A stretch of 41,698 nt of DNA from Veillonella sp. KGMB01456 (GTDB lineage: Bacteria; Bacillota; Negativicutes; Veillonellales; Veillonellaceae). Where the stretch lies: NCBI RefSeq assembly GCF_023051165.1, contig NZ_JALKIG010000017.1:1-41698 (forward strand). The letters are read 5' to 3'. Under the pieces are notes generated by a model, which was not told where the DNA came from, did no database searches, and was given only the letters and a program-made list of their open reading frames with translations. Each line of letters starts with the position of its first letter. The first letter of the stretch is position 1. The position numbers were made by a program, and so were the translations under genes. Below, in pieces: positions 15,210-23,450 of this stretch.

Positions 15210-15665
15210 CTATTCAATCGTTTCAATAAATGTAGCATCTTCAGGGGTAAAGCCAAAGGTAAATTCCTTTTCAACGACTTTCCCTTTTTCAAAGGCTAAT
15301 AAAGTGAGTTCGTTAAACCACACGTTATCAACCGATACACGTTCCGCCTGACCGTCTACTGCATCCGGATCATCAATATCTGCTACTAAAGTGGAACGTG
15401 GGTCTGTACCGGCTTTCCATGCTTCGAGCATTTTATTGAGATTGCGGTTAATTACGCTTTTAATCGTAAAGTTACCTTCACCGGCAAGCACTACGATTTT
15501 ACTGTCTTTGCTGTTACCAACAATTACATCTTCACGTTCAGCAGTTACTTTACATTCATACTTGGCAATTTCGAAAATTAATTCGCCGTCCCACCATAAA
15601 TGACCATGCGAGCCATTCCAACGGCGGCGACCACGGTATTTTACATCTTCTTTATTTCTGCTCAT
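15210..15665 (-). CDS. xkdM: Tail tube protein (XkdM, DUF2001)
   Basis: 151 residues. The N-terminal RRWNGSHGHLWWDGELIFEIAKYECKV and the middle TIKSVINRNLNKMLEAWKAGTDPRSTLVA are hallmarks of PBSX XkdM-like inner tube proteins. It polymerises as hexameric rings inside the sheath. It sits between sheath and chaperone genes, as in all PBSX-like phages. Confidence 0.93.
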   Translation of the reverse strand: MSRNKEDVKYRGRRRWNGSHGHLWWDGELIFEIAKYECKVTAEREDVIVGNSKDSKIVVLAGEGNFTIKSVINRNLNKMLEAWKAGTDPRSTLVADIDDPDAVDGQAERVSVDNVWFNELTLLAFEKGKVVEKEFTFGFTPEDATFIETIE

Positions 15666-15685
15666 GTGCTACTCCTTTCCATCCA

Positions 15686-16831
15686 TTACATCGTAAAGAC
15701 GATTTGTAAATTTTCCATCGCATCTACAAACTTAACATCACCAACTAACGCCAATGTGTCACCGGTATTGTAGCGACGGATGTCCATAGCAGACATTTTA
15801 GTAACATCTTCACCTTGTAATTTTGCGTAATTACGTTGCCATTCTTCATTGATGTCAATAGTATTGTTGCCGTTTGGATCCAAAACGTTACCTTTAAGAT
15901 TGTTGTAATATACTTCAACAGCCGCACAGAACAACATCTTATTTTCATAGAAGTTAAGGTACGCTCCGGTATATCCACCTTTGAAAGTATCGCGAATATC
16001 ATCTTTAACCATATGCACGCCTTCCACAATCTTAATTTTGCGGAATTCCTTGCCTTTTTCTTTGGTATAAGAAGTAAACGAGTTAACCGCACGACCAATC
16101 TTTACGCCGTTACCGTCTTCCTCATCAAACAAAATCAATTCGCCCTTCTTAACAGCTTCATCCGGATCTTCATATTGTTCGACAGATGCAACTTCCGGCA
16201 AACGATAATATGTAGCACTGCGGTCGAGTGAAAGACCTGCTAAAATACCGGCAATACGTGCTGTATACGCAGTAGCGTCGTAAGTCGTATATTCCGGATT
16301 GTTCTTGGCATCCATGCCCGTTTGAACGTTAATCGCGTCCGTCGTGAAGTTAATGATGCATTCATGGTCACCCTTGTTATTGGCCAATACAGCCTTATAG
16401 GTTTTATCCTTGTTTTCAGACATAGCCTTTACCCAAGTGGCAATATCTGTATGCTCTTGGAAGGTACTGTCCGGCGCACAAATATAGTTCCACTTAATGT
16501 GTCCAAGTTTTTTCAACGTATCGGCCAATGTAATCTTTGCGTTTTCAACCGTGCTGTCCGGAATGGTATACAATAAGATTTTTGCCGGAGTGCCTTTTAG
16601 GCACATTTTAATTAACGCAATACTTTTTTCGGACAATCCGGTTTCGGGAATATCTGTTATGTCATTGATACGATAAAAGTTTTGTACGTCTTTAGTTTCA
16701 TTGTGTAAAATCATAGCTACAATACCACGCGCCGAACGGGCAATGGCAGTCGCTGCCTTAGTCTTAAAATCAATTAAGACCCAAGGTAACCCATAGTTAG
16801 TCTCATTTGTTGTTGCAGAAGGTCTAGCCAT
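15686..16831 (-). CDS. xkdK: Contractile tail sheath protein (XkdK)
   Basis: 381 residues. The N-terminal GLPWVLIDFKTKAATAIARSARGIVAMIL and the central domain ending YEDPDEAVKKGELILFDEEDGNGVKIGRAVNSFTS are typical of XkdK sheath proteins. The C-terminal VYYNNLKGNVLDPNGNNTIDIN ... GDVKFVDAMENLQI gives the strand exchanged between subunits. This is what makes the tail contractile (myovirus-type). Followed after 20 bases by the tube gene. Confidence 0.94.
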   Translation of the reverse strand: MARPSATTNETNYGLPWVLIDFKTKAATAIARSARGIVAMILHNETKDVQNFYRINDITDIPETGLSEKSIALIKMCLKGTPAKILLYTIPDSTVENAKITLADTLKKLGHIKWNYICAPDSTFQEHTDIATWVKAMSENKDKTYKAVLANNKGDHECIINFTTDAINVQTGMDAKNNPEYTTYDATAYTARIAGILAGLSLDRSATYYRLPEVASVEQYEDPDEAVKKGELILFDEEDGNGVKIGRAVNSFTSYTKEKGKEFRKIKIVEGVHMVKDDIRDTFKGGYTGAYLNFYENKMLFCAAVEVYYNNLKGNVLDPNGNNTIDINEEWQRNYAKLQGEDVTKMSAMDIRRYNTGDTLALVGDVKFVDAMENLQIVFTM

Positions 16832-16832
16832 A

Positions 16833-17282
16833 CTATTCTCCTTTTCTGTTTACCTCAATATCCAATTCCAAGTTCTGCATCAATTCGTACTCTTCTTCCG
16901 GCGTAAACGAATCCGTAAAGTCGAGATTAAAAATATAATGCAGCACCTCGTCAACGATGGTCTGTTCCGCCTTCAAAACGGTAATAGCCCGGTCCTCGAC
17001 ATAAAAAATAGGCCTGATGAGTTCTTCTAACTCATCGGCCTTTTCATATAATTCGGACCGCTTAATTCGCCCTAGCGAATCTTCCAACGGTCTAAACGCA
17101 ATATCAATTTGTAAATACCTGTCGAAATAGATGCGGTCGAACGTATGCGATACCACATTCATTTCAATGTAGAAATAGCTTTTAGTGGATTTTTCAATAT
17201 CATCAAAGAACACCTTATAATCAGGGTATTTCTTTTTAAGTAACCCCAGTAAAGCCTGTTGTATTGTCCGTAATCTAATCAT
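16833..17282 (-). CDS. Tail terminator-like protein
   Basis: 149 residues: RTIQQALLGLLKKKYPDYKVFFDDIEKSTKSYFYIEMNVV followed by FDRYLQIDIAFRP. Phage tail terminator proteins of the PBSX type (DUF6838 family) have this alpha/beta plan and this place directly before the sheath gene. It caps the tail at the neck. Overlaps the gp10-like gene by eight bases. Confidence 0.78.
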   Translation of the reverse strand: MIRLRTIQQALLGLLKKKYPDYKVFFDDIEKSTKSYFYIEMNVVSHTFDRIYFDRYLQIDIAFRPLEDSLGRIKRSELYEKADELEELIRPIFYVEDRAITVLKAEQTIVDEVLHYIFNLDFTDSFTPEEEYELMQNLELDIEVNRKGE

Positions 17283-17631
17283 GTATTATATTCTCCAAAA
17301 TAGCCTTCGTGTTTTCTTCAAAGTTCTTTTTGTGAGTCAAAATAGCACGATGGAGCATTTTACGTCCCTTCACAAAACCACCATTTCGTGTGCGATGGCC
17401 ATACTCAACGTGTGCCGCATATTCCGTATTGTTATATACTTCACACTTGCTTTGAGCCGCTCGACTACGGCGCCAGCTACCTTGTAACCGTCCTGTGTCT
17501 TTAGGCGTGTTTTTAACCGCTTCACTGCGTAATATTTCACCCTGCTGTGCGACAAAGCGATTGAGTTTGACCTGTGAATTCGCTATTTTATCAAGCCGTT
17601 TATACAGCTCTTCAAAGCCTGTAATCTTCAT
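17275..17631 (-). CDS. HK97 gp10-like head-tail joining protein
   Basis: 118 residues with ITGFEELYKRLDKIA and the core LRSEAVKNTPKDTGRLQGSW ... YNNTEYAAHVEYGHRTRNGGFVKGRKMLHRAI, the signature of the HK97-gp10 family. It participates in neck completion. Starts at the stop of the head closure gene. Confidence 0.9.
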   Translation of the reverse strand: MKITGFEELYKRLDKIANSQVKLNRFVAQQGEILRSEAVKNTPKDTGRLQGSWRRSRAAQSKCEVYNNTEYAAHVEYGHRTRNGGFVKGRKMLHRAILTHKKNFEENTKAILENIIHD

Positions 17632-17991
17632 TCACGCCTCCGTTTTAGCATATACCGATATTTCCTGATGCGTCATATACTTGAACGCTTGCGTCGCCCA
17701 AAACGTAAACGTCTGACCTTTGTGCTTAACAATTAATTTGTCATTAGCCAGAATCGTGTAGTCCGGTGCTAAACATAACCGTAAATCGGCCGTTACGAAC
17801 GTTACGCTATTGGTTGGAGTATTATCGAGGGTATTCTTCCCGGCTTGCCCTAGTTTACACGGTATATCCGCATATACTACGGTTTCGGTAAAAATATCCG
17901 CTCCAATATCGTCAACCGCTTCTACTTGCCTAACTACTGTAACACGATCATTACGCATATATCGTTCCAATATGCCCTGATAGTTAACCAT
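17632..17991 (-). CDS. Head closure / head-tail adaptor protein
   Basis: 119 residues, mostly beta (DRVTVVRQVEAVDDIGADIFTETVVYADIPCKL ... SVTFVTADLRLCLAPDYTILANDKLIVKHKGQTFTFWATQAF). This matches the SPP1 gp16/PBSX XkdH type adaptor that seals the portal and connects to the tail. Order connector, closure, gp10-like, terminator is standard. Confidence 0.8.
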   Translation of the reverse strand: MVNYQGILERYMRNDRVTVVRQVEAVDDIGADIFTETVVYADIPCKLGQAGKNTLDNTPTNSVTFVTADLRLCLAPDYTILANDKLIVKHKGQTFTFWATQAFKYMTHQEISVYAKTEA

Positions 17992-18358
17992 TGCGCACCA
18001 ACTTTCGATACAAGTTCAGTTTCGGCCGTATTTTACCAAACAGCTGATTACTTAATAAATCAGTAGTATCCGCATCCGCAACAGCAAACTCAAACCGTGT
18101 GTCATTTTCTTCAAGAGCCTTAAGTGGGCCCGTACCCATATGTTCCGGCTCTGTTATAAAATGCATGGCTATCAGATTAGCCACTGTAAGTACGAGAGTC
18201 GTTGGAAAATCGTCTCGGTGGCAATAATCGACAATATCGTATACAAACTGCTCAATTTGTAACTGCTGTAAAGGCGTTATATCCTCCACATCAGCGCTAA
18301 TTTTAACTTTATCGACGATTTGTTCAATCGCCGTTTCAACACTAATATACGTTACCAA
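17984..18358 (-). CDS. Head-tail connector protein (gp6/gp15-like)
   Basis: 124 residues, helical: QQLQIEQFVYDIVDYCHRDDFPTTLVLTVANLIAMHF, with a C-terminal loop containing GTGPLKALEENDTRFEF. Such proteins bind below the portal. It is the first structural gene after the terminator at 18386-18410, so its transcription must either read through or start in the short gap. Confidence 0.8.
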   Translation of the reverse strand: MVTYISVETAIEQIVDKVKISADVEDITPLQQLQIEQFVYDIVDYCHRDDFPTTLVLTVANLIAMHFITEPEHMGTGPLKALEENDTRFEFAVADADTTDLLSNQLFGKIRPKLNLYRKLVRNG

Positions 18359-18385
18359 TGTATCACCTCATTTTGGGCATGAAAA

Positions 18386-18410
18386 AACCGCCTACATAAT
18401 GTAAGCGGTT
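18386..18410 (-). terminator. Terminator after the MuF toxin / immunity pair
   Basis: On the minus strand AACCGCTTAC / GTAGGCGGTT forms a 10-bp stem with one G-T pair and a 5-base loop, followed by TTTTTT-C. It overlaps the stop of the small gene at 18410 and lies inside the otherwise continuous head-tail operon. Confidence 0.75.
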
Positions 18411-18667
18411 TAAGCTATGTATTTTCTGAGTCTTTTATCATAAGCGGCATACGACTTTAAGAAATATTTGCAAGCCTCTTCTTCTGATAAAAACTCAATT
18501 CGGTCTACTTCTTTATTTCGCTCCAAGGCTAAATATACAAATTTATTACCTTCTTTGATTAAGCATAGAGGCGTTTCACTCAGTGGTTTTTGTAACGACC
18601 CGATAGCATAATCGTATGTCCAAATATTCTCTTTTTCCATAATTTTAGCTAAGTCATTCATCTTCAT
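18410..18667 (-). CDS. Candidate immunity protein for the MuF-TNT toxin
   Basis: 85 residues, no recognised family: acidic and basic residues mixed, aromatic-rich C-terminus (EEACKYFLKSYAAYDKRLRKYIA). Its start lies inside the 3' end of the MuF-TNT gene (14-base overlap), with GGAGG six bases upstream, so it is tightly coupled to the toxin. A small soluble protein encoded right after a polymorphic toxin domain is most often its immunity protein. It is not part of the usual head gene set and a terminator follows immediately. The immunity role is inferred from position only. Confidence 0.6.
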   Translation of the reverse strand: MKMNDLAKIMEKENIWTYDYAIGSLQKPLSETPLCLIKEGNKFVYLALERNKEVDRIEFLSEEEACKYFLKSYAAYDKRLRKYIA

Positions 18668-20123
18668 AAATTTCCTCCAGGAATTCGCCTAGTAAGTTCT
18701 TAACCCTATCCGGTAATCGGTATTGTATTCCCAGCCCTTTTTCGCCAAACCACGGTGCAATTAGCCCTTCTTCTACATTATCCAATAACTTAATAACTCT
18801 ATACCGATGATAATTAGATGCATTCACATCAACCGTTCTGGGTAACGCTCTTGCTGTAAAATCTATATCCCCAAGGCTGACATATGAGCCCGTATCGCGA
18901 CCATACCTTGTTAATACTTCCGTGCCGGGTTTTAGTGTAATAATTCTAACATCTCCTATCGCACCATTGTTTGGCGGATATATAGGAGCACCATTATCGT
19001 CATAAAATCGTTCTACACCTTCCTTAACTTTATTATAAGGCTGATTTCCTTCCGCGGCAAGTTTTGCAATAAATTCTACTGTCGGAGGTAAGTAATTTTT
19101 CTCCATGCCATACTCTTTATCACCTTCGATAAAAACTCGTTTATAGTCTTCATATGGCATAGTCTTAAACAGAGTTAACTTACCTTTATCCTTAGCCGGG
19201 TCGTACCCAGTTAACGTTCCGGCTATCGTACTACGGCAATTGGCGTGTAATGGTGGTAAATTTTCCCCTGGAATAGCATCGGCCACTTTGTACACTTCAT
19301 TGTTATGGTCCTTACAAACACGAGAAGTACGACTGTCCATGACAGCGATGAACTGATAATACGGCATATCTGCATCCCGAATACTATCAAGATTGGCCTG
19401 ATTATTTACGTAGTTCATCTCGGTACGCACCAAGCGTTCGGCTTCTTTTCTACCGGATTCCATGACCTGTTGTACGTGTTTGGCCATCTTAGTATTGCTT
19501 ATTCCACGGTGCACACCGTTGGTAACTTCACGCTTAATTACTTTGGCCAACTTCTCGGTATTTCCCCATAGCCGTGTACTGTAATTCTTACCGCTCCACG
19601 GATTAGCTAACACCTTGGCAATATCATCCTTGCTCACTAAATTACGTGGTACGCCTATGCCGGCAACTCCTAAATCGTAGCGTGCGTGGTAATAATTGTC
19701 CTCGTAAGCCCTTGTTAAAAACTCGGTCATCTTATCATCGACAATAATTCCCATCGACAGCAACTCTTTAATCGTGTCACCATATAGCTTATCGAGCCGG
19801 GATATACGACTACGCATGGCCAATACATTAAGCTCTCGCAGCAATTCTTTACTACCGGTAGCTTCTATTTGTTTTATATACTCGGCAATATCCATACGCC
19901 ACGCTCTGAATTCGGGTCCAGTAATTAGCTTTTGGGCTTCGGCAATACTCATTGCATTGTCCTGACTGAACCGGCCATATAGAGCGTTTATTTCATTTTG
20001 AATACGTTGCAAGGAACGGGCGTATTGTTCCGCCAGCTCGCGTTCAATTGTCTCTTGACTAATCTGAGTCCATTCGGCCTCCCGTTCCCGGCTACGTTGT
20101 TCCCAATACGAATCCTGTCCCAT
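18654..20123 (-). CDS. MuF-type minor head protein with C-terminal TNT-like NAD-glycohydrolase toxin domain
   Basis: 489 residues. Residues ~90-310 are the Mu gpF head morphogenesis domain, with VMDSRTSRVCKDHNNEVYKV and LPPLHANCRSTI (263-300). Residues ~382-489 match the TNT (tuberculosis necrotizing toxin, DUF4237) domain: YPPNNGAIGDVR, ITLKPGTEVLTRYG, RALP, NYHRYRVIKLL, GLIAPWFGEKG and GIQYRLPDRV. R406 (in LTRYG), Y414 and Q447 (in GIQY) occupy the places of conserved TNT active-site residues. TNT enzymes destroy NAD. MuF proteins fused to toxin domains are a known class of phage polymorphic toxins, probably packaged with the head and injected. The gene lies after the capsid gene rather than after the portal, an unusual place. 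The fold assignment is from motif recognition. Confidence 0.85.
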   Translation of the reverse strand: MGQDSYWEQRSREREAEWTQISQETIERELAEQYARSLQRIQNEINALYGRFSQDNAMSIAEAQKLITGPEFRAWRMDIAEYIKQIEATGSKELLRELNVLAMRSRISRLDKLYGDTIKELLSMGIIVDDKMTEFLTRAYEDNYYHARYDLGVAGIGVPRNLVSKDDIAKVLANPWSGKNYSTRLWGNTEKLAKVIKREVTNGVHRGISNTKMAKHVQQVMESGRKEAERLVRTEMNYVNNQANLDSIRDADMPYYQFIAVMDSRTSRVCKDHNNEVYKVADAIPGENLPPLHANCRSTIAGTLTGYDPAKDKGKLTLFKTMPYEDYKRVFIEGDKEYGMEKNYLPPTVEFIAKLAAEGNQPYNKVKEGVERFYDDNGAPIYPPNNGAIGDVRIITLKPGTEVLTRYGRDTGSYVSLGDIDFTARALPRTVDVNASNYHRYRVIKLLDNVEEGLIAPWFGEKGLGIQYRLPDRVKNLLGEFLEEIYEDE

Positions 20124-20135
20124 ACAACACCTCTA

Positions 20136-21101
20136 TTAAACGATTTTGTGCTTAAACGCTACCATACGAATTTGTTTAGGTTCGTATACCAATTCCCAGT
20201 TAGTTGCCGTAGACATTTCTGCACGGCTAACAGTTTCGATATTGGCACGAGTTGTGGCGGTGAATTTAACCCCACGTGGATGAAGAATCTGTACACGACG
20301 GTTAATTAAGTAATCCACACCGGAACCTTTGCGTTTATCACGGTCGGTTTCAGTAGGAACAAAGCCAACCGGAGAACCATTACCTAATGCAATCGCACCG
20401 GAACCGAATAAGAAGGACGTGTATACGCCACCTTCTACCGGGCACCCGTCATCGATGATTACGCGACGTCCCTGGTAAGTGTCGAATTCCACGTTCATGG
20501 AATCACGCTCAGTTTCAAGCAAGTTATTTTTGAGTAATAACGCATGTGTTGCAGAATGCATGACAACAGCCGTAAGATTAGCCTTGCTATCACCCAATAA
20601 CTGGCAAGCATCAATAAAGCTGGATGCACTGAACACCGCCGCACGACCGGTAGAATCGGAAATATCCAACACGTGCTGTTTCATTGTAGTAGCGCCGAAT
20701 ACGCCTTTTAATGTTGCTAACAAGTCTTTCTGAAGTTCGCGTGCCCAGTAAGCACCGACTAAAGTACCAATAGCTTTCATTGGATCCGCGCCGGCTAATT
20801 GTGCACTCAAATCAGTAGCGGACCACATCTGTGCACGACGGAATGTTGCGGATTGGTCCTTTTTAGATTCAATTTTCTGTGCGGTTAAATCCTGACCTTC
20901 GATTACATCAGACGCATCACCGGTCAAATCGGCGAAGAATGGCATATTGTGGATAGATGCTGCTTCGCTTGCCAATTTGTCAAATTCCGGGGAATTAACC
21001 ACGATGCCACTTTGCACCAATGCACTTAATTCCATAGTTCGCTTGATAGTATATGGTGTAAAAATCTCCGGTACGATTACATCACTTAAAGTTGTTCCCA
21101 T
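20136..21101 (-). CDS. Major capsid protein
   Basis: 321 residues. It begins SDVIVPEIFTPYTIKRTMELSALVQSGIV and contains PFFADLTGDASDVIEGQDLTAQKI and VVMHSATHALLLKNNLLETERDSMNVEFDTYQGRRVIIDDGCPV, then an end RRVQILHPRGVKF. This is the pattern of HK97-fold coat proteins of PBSX/SPP1-like phages. The upstream scaffold gene (10-base gap) supports it. Confidence 0.92.
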   Translation of the reverse strand: MGTTLSDVIVPEIFTPYTIKRTMELSALVQSGIVVNSPEFDKLASEAASIHNMPFFADLTGDASDVIEGQDLTAQKIESKKDQSATFRRAQMWSATDLSAQLAGADPMKAIGTLVGAYWARELQKDLLATLKGVFGATTMKQHVLDISDSTGRAAVFSASSFIDACQLLGDSKANLTAVVMHSATHALLLKNNLLETERDSMNVEFDTYQGRRVIIDDGCPVEGGVYTSFLFGSGAIALGNGSPVGFVPTETDRDKRKGSGVDYLINRRVQILHPRGVKFTATTRANIETVSRAEMSTATNWELVYEPKQIRMVAFKHKIV

Positions 21102-21111
21102 TATGTTCCTC

Positions 21112-21738
21112 CTAATCTAATACAATCCCCGCAGCGGCCGCTAATCGACGTGCCTCTGTTGGGTTTTCCTTAAATAATTTACCTTGTTCTGTTAAGTTTT
21201 CCGTTTCGGCCGCAAACGGATTCACTGTAGGCGTCTGACCGCCTTTTGGTGTATAGCCCTGACTCCCGGATGTAGATTTAAACAAAAATGCTTTATTTTT
21301 CTGTAACGCTTCCACCTGTTCCGTTAAACCGGTAATACTACCATCTTCATTAACAATTAACTTGTCGCGATTAATCAAACCACTAACAATGTCAACGTCC
21401 TGCGCTTTATCTGCAATTTGTAAGGCAATGGCATTATCGAGCTTTAACTTTTTGAGCTGAGACTCATATTCCACTTGGTCGGCCTTCTGCTTCTCGGTTA
21501 ATTCGCTGATTTGCTTTTGCAAGCCTTCTACATCCTTAGCACCTTCCGCTTGTTTTTGTAATGCTTTCATTTCTTTATTGCGGACTGTTAACTGTTCTTC
21601 CAAAGCTTTTTTTGCGGTGTTTACTTCGTTAAAGCGTCCTTTTGGCACGTATTCCCCGTCGAGATATGCCTTAATAGCAGCCGTCGCCGCTTCTACTTTA
21701 TCATCAGTAATACCTAATTGTTTTAACAATTCTTCCAT
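21112..21738 (-). CDS. Capsid scaffold protein (GP20 family)
   Basis: 208 residues. The N-terminal MEELLKQLGITDDKVEAATAAIKAYLDG ... YVPKGRFNEVN is diagnostic of phage minor structural GP20 proteins. A long coiled coil (residues ~43-105, AKKALEEQLTVRNKEMKALQKQAEGAKDVEGLQKQISEL) and a low-complexity C-terminus follow. Scaffolds guide capsid assembly and leave before DNA packaging. A terminator-like hairpin precedes the gene. Confidence 0.9.
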   Translation of the reverse strand: MEELLKQLGITDDKVEAATAAIKAYLDGEYVPKGRFNEVNTAKKALEEQLTVRNKEMKALQKQAEGAKDVEGLQKQISELTEKQKADQVEYESQLKKLKLDNAIALQIADKAQDVDIVSGLINRDKLIVNEDGSITGLTEQVEALQKNKAFLFKSTSGSQGYTPKGGQTPTVNPFAAETENLTEQGKLFKENPTEARRLAAAAGIVLD

Positions 21739-21791
21739 TGTTGTCCTTTCCGGTTTTTACCGAGGTTACCTGCCTCGAGACAAAAATAAAA

Positions 21792-21812
21792 GACGAAATA
21801 TATTATTTCGCC
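21792..21812 (-). terminator. Hairpin between the portal block and the scaffold gene
   Basis: On the minus strand GGCGAAATA / TATTTCGTC forms a 9-bp stem with one G-T pair and a 3-base loop, followed by TTTTATTTTT. It overlaps the stop codon of the 85-residue gene. It may partially attenuate transcription before scaffold and capsid. Confidence 0.6.
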
Positions 21813-22060
21813 TTAGTTGTTCGTTTAGTTGTTTTTGGTTTTTCTACTACTTCTACCGGTTCAACTGTTTCTTCCGGCAACTCGACTTCAGGTTCAGGAT
21901 ATACCTTTTCCTCTTTCATTACCTCGACTGCCGTTTTATACGATGTTACACAATACTGTAATACGGATTTAACTTCGCTAGTCGTACCGTAAACTTCATA
22001 CAAGAGTTTCACCGGTGCATCCTCTCCAAATGATTCAATATAAGCTCTAAGCGTTTCCAT
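21803..22060 (-). CDS. Small hypothetical head-region protein, 85 residues
   Basis: Starts METLRAYIESFGEDAPVKLLYEVYG at the ATG at 22060, preceded by GGGAGGTGAAGA, and overlaps the portal stop. The first ~50 residues look folded. The rest is a Pro/Glu/Val-rich acidic stretch (YPEPEVELPEETVEPVEVVEKPK) ending in a basic tail (TTKRTTKAK). Unknown; possibly a minor head or decoration-associated factor. Confidence 0.65.
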   Translation of the reverse strand: METLRAYIESFGEDAPVKLLYEVYGTTSEVKSVLQYCVTSYKTAVEVMKEEKVYPEPEVELPEETVEPVEVVEKPKTTKRTTKAK

Positions 22061-23450
22061 CTTCTTCACCTCCCGTGTTATTAAATTCATACGATGCCAG
22101 TTCGGCTTCTTTTTCTTTGCCCAACTGTTCTTCTTCGGCTTCCACGTCTTCAACAAATGGATGTGCCTTAAGAATGGTTTTATCCGAAATAATGCCCTTC
22201 GACTTAGAACACATATCCACTAGTTCGGCATCGTTACGAATCATAGTGCGTGTCCACGTCTGAATAATATTATGTGGCGTTATACCTTTAAAGCGGCATA
22301 TCGCTCGGATAAATTGATTAAAGCTTAACCGGAACTCGGTTTCCATGAGGCCTGCTTTCAGTTCCAGTAACGCGTATAAGAACTTCATAGCTTCGCCGCT
22401 AGTCCCGTCGAGTCCTTGCATTTCCGGATCAATACCCTGGCCCATAGTGAATATAGACTTACGAGTAATCTCTAACGCCTTTTCGCGAGCCTCGACCGGA
22501 ATATCAATTGTTAACGTCGACACACCGGATTTATCTTCACTGCCGATGGAGTCGACTTGAATCGTTTTATAATACTTAAGGTCCCGAATAAATTCATTGA
22601 GATTTTGACCACTGTAGTTAGTTAATACGAAGATAATCTCTTGAATGTCTTCCAGGTCATTAATAAACCCGCTATATGTTTTATCATACGCATCGATTAG
22701 TCGTTTGATGCGGTCTAAATCGCTATAGCAGTTTCCATTGTTCTTAAACGGAATGAAAGGTACTTCACCGAGGTCATGAACAAATTCATTGGCTGCTTCT
22801 GATTGATTCTTTTCCATAAATATAGAGAACATATCGTATGGATTTAAGCCTTCGTTAATACTCAGAGACTTTTCCTTACGATAGGCTCTGCATATCGTAT
22901 CATCCCAAATTTCAAACACATCATACGCATCACCGGTAGCCACATCAAGCTCTTCGTAACAACGTACAGCCGCTTGTAAATTATGCTCTAAGGTGGTTCC
23001 CCAAATAGGTATAATTTGTGCCGACGGTACAACACCCCATTTGAATTCGTTGTCATCAATCCAATAATGGAGCCAAGCAATACCTGCATTCGACGCATTA
23101 ACGCATAATTCTTTCGCATTTTTCTCATATGTATCACCTAATACCTCGGTTACTTGTTTGTTCTGCTCGTCCGTGCCTACGTCAAAACTAGGCGGCGAGG
23201 TAAACATATAACCGGCCTTTTGGTCCACTAGTAAACTATGAAATGCCGATGGAATACGATTGTCTGCATTTCGCAATTCCGGTTTTTCTTTATCTGCTTC
23301 TCTTTTCTTCTTTTCGTTCAAAATATCATTCTGATTTGCATAATACCGGCGAGCAGTTGCATCGGCCATTGCAAAATTTATGTGACCGGCAATGAAGGTT
23401 TCGAGTAGTTTCTTCGCACCGGCCAACTTATCATTCGTCCCCGTTTCCAA
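22047..23450 (-). CDS. Portal protein (SPP1 gp6-like)
   Basis: 467 residues with YYANQNDILNEKKKREADKEKPELRNADNRIPSAFHSLLVDQKAGYMFTSPPSFDV at the N-terminus, a standard SPP1 Gp6 signature. WLHYWIDDNEFKWGVVPSAQIIPIW and DAYDKTYSGFINDLEDIQEIIFVLTNY follow. It forms the dodecameric ring through which DNA is packaged. It overlaps TerL by 20 bases. Confidence 0.93.
   Translation of the reverse strand: METGTNDKLAGAKKLLETFIAGHINFAMADATARRYYANQNDILNEKKKREADKEKPELRNADNRIPSAFHSLLVDQKAGYMFTSPPSFDVGTDEQNKQVTEVLGDTYEKNAKELCVNASNAGIAWLHYWIDDNEFKWGVVPSAQIIPIWGTTLEHNLQAAVRCYEELDVATGDAYDVFEIWDDTICRAYRKEKSLSINEGLNPYDMFSIFMEKNQSEAANEFVHDLGEVPFIPFKNNGNCYSDLDRIKRLIDAYDKTYSGFINDLEDIQEIIFVLTNYSGQNLNEFIRDLKYYKTIQVDSIGSEDKSGVSTLTIDIPVEAREKALEITRKSIFTMGQGIDPEMQGLDGTSGEAMKFLYALLELKAGLMETEFRLSFNQFIRAICRFKGITPHNIIQTWTRTMIRNDAELVDMCSKSKGIISDKTILKAHPFVEDVEAEEEQLGKEKEAELASYEFNNTGGEEDGNA

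Noticed and set aside
16741..16760. CCCAAGGTAAC resembles the fibre-switch repeat
   Set aside because: Only 7 of 10 core bases match, inside the sheath gene and without a partner.
18410..18667. Small gene as a normal head completion protein
   Set aside because: No match to known neck families and the neck set downstream is already complete. Kept as a candidate immunity gene with moderate confidence.
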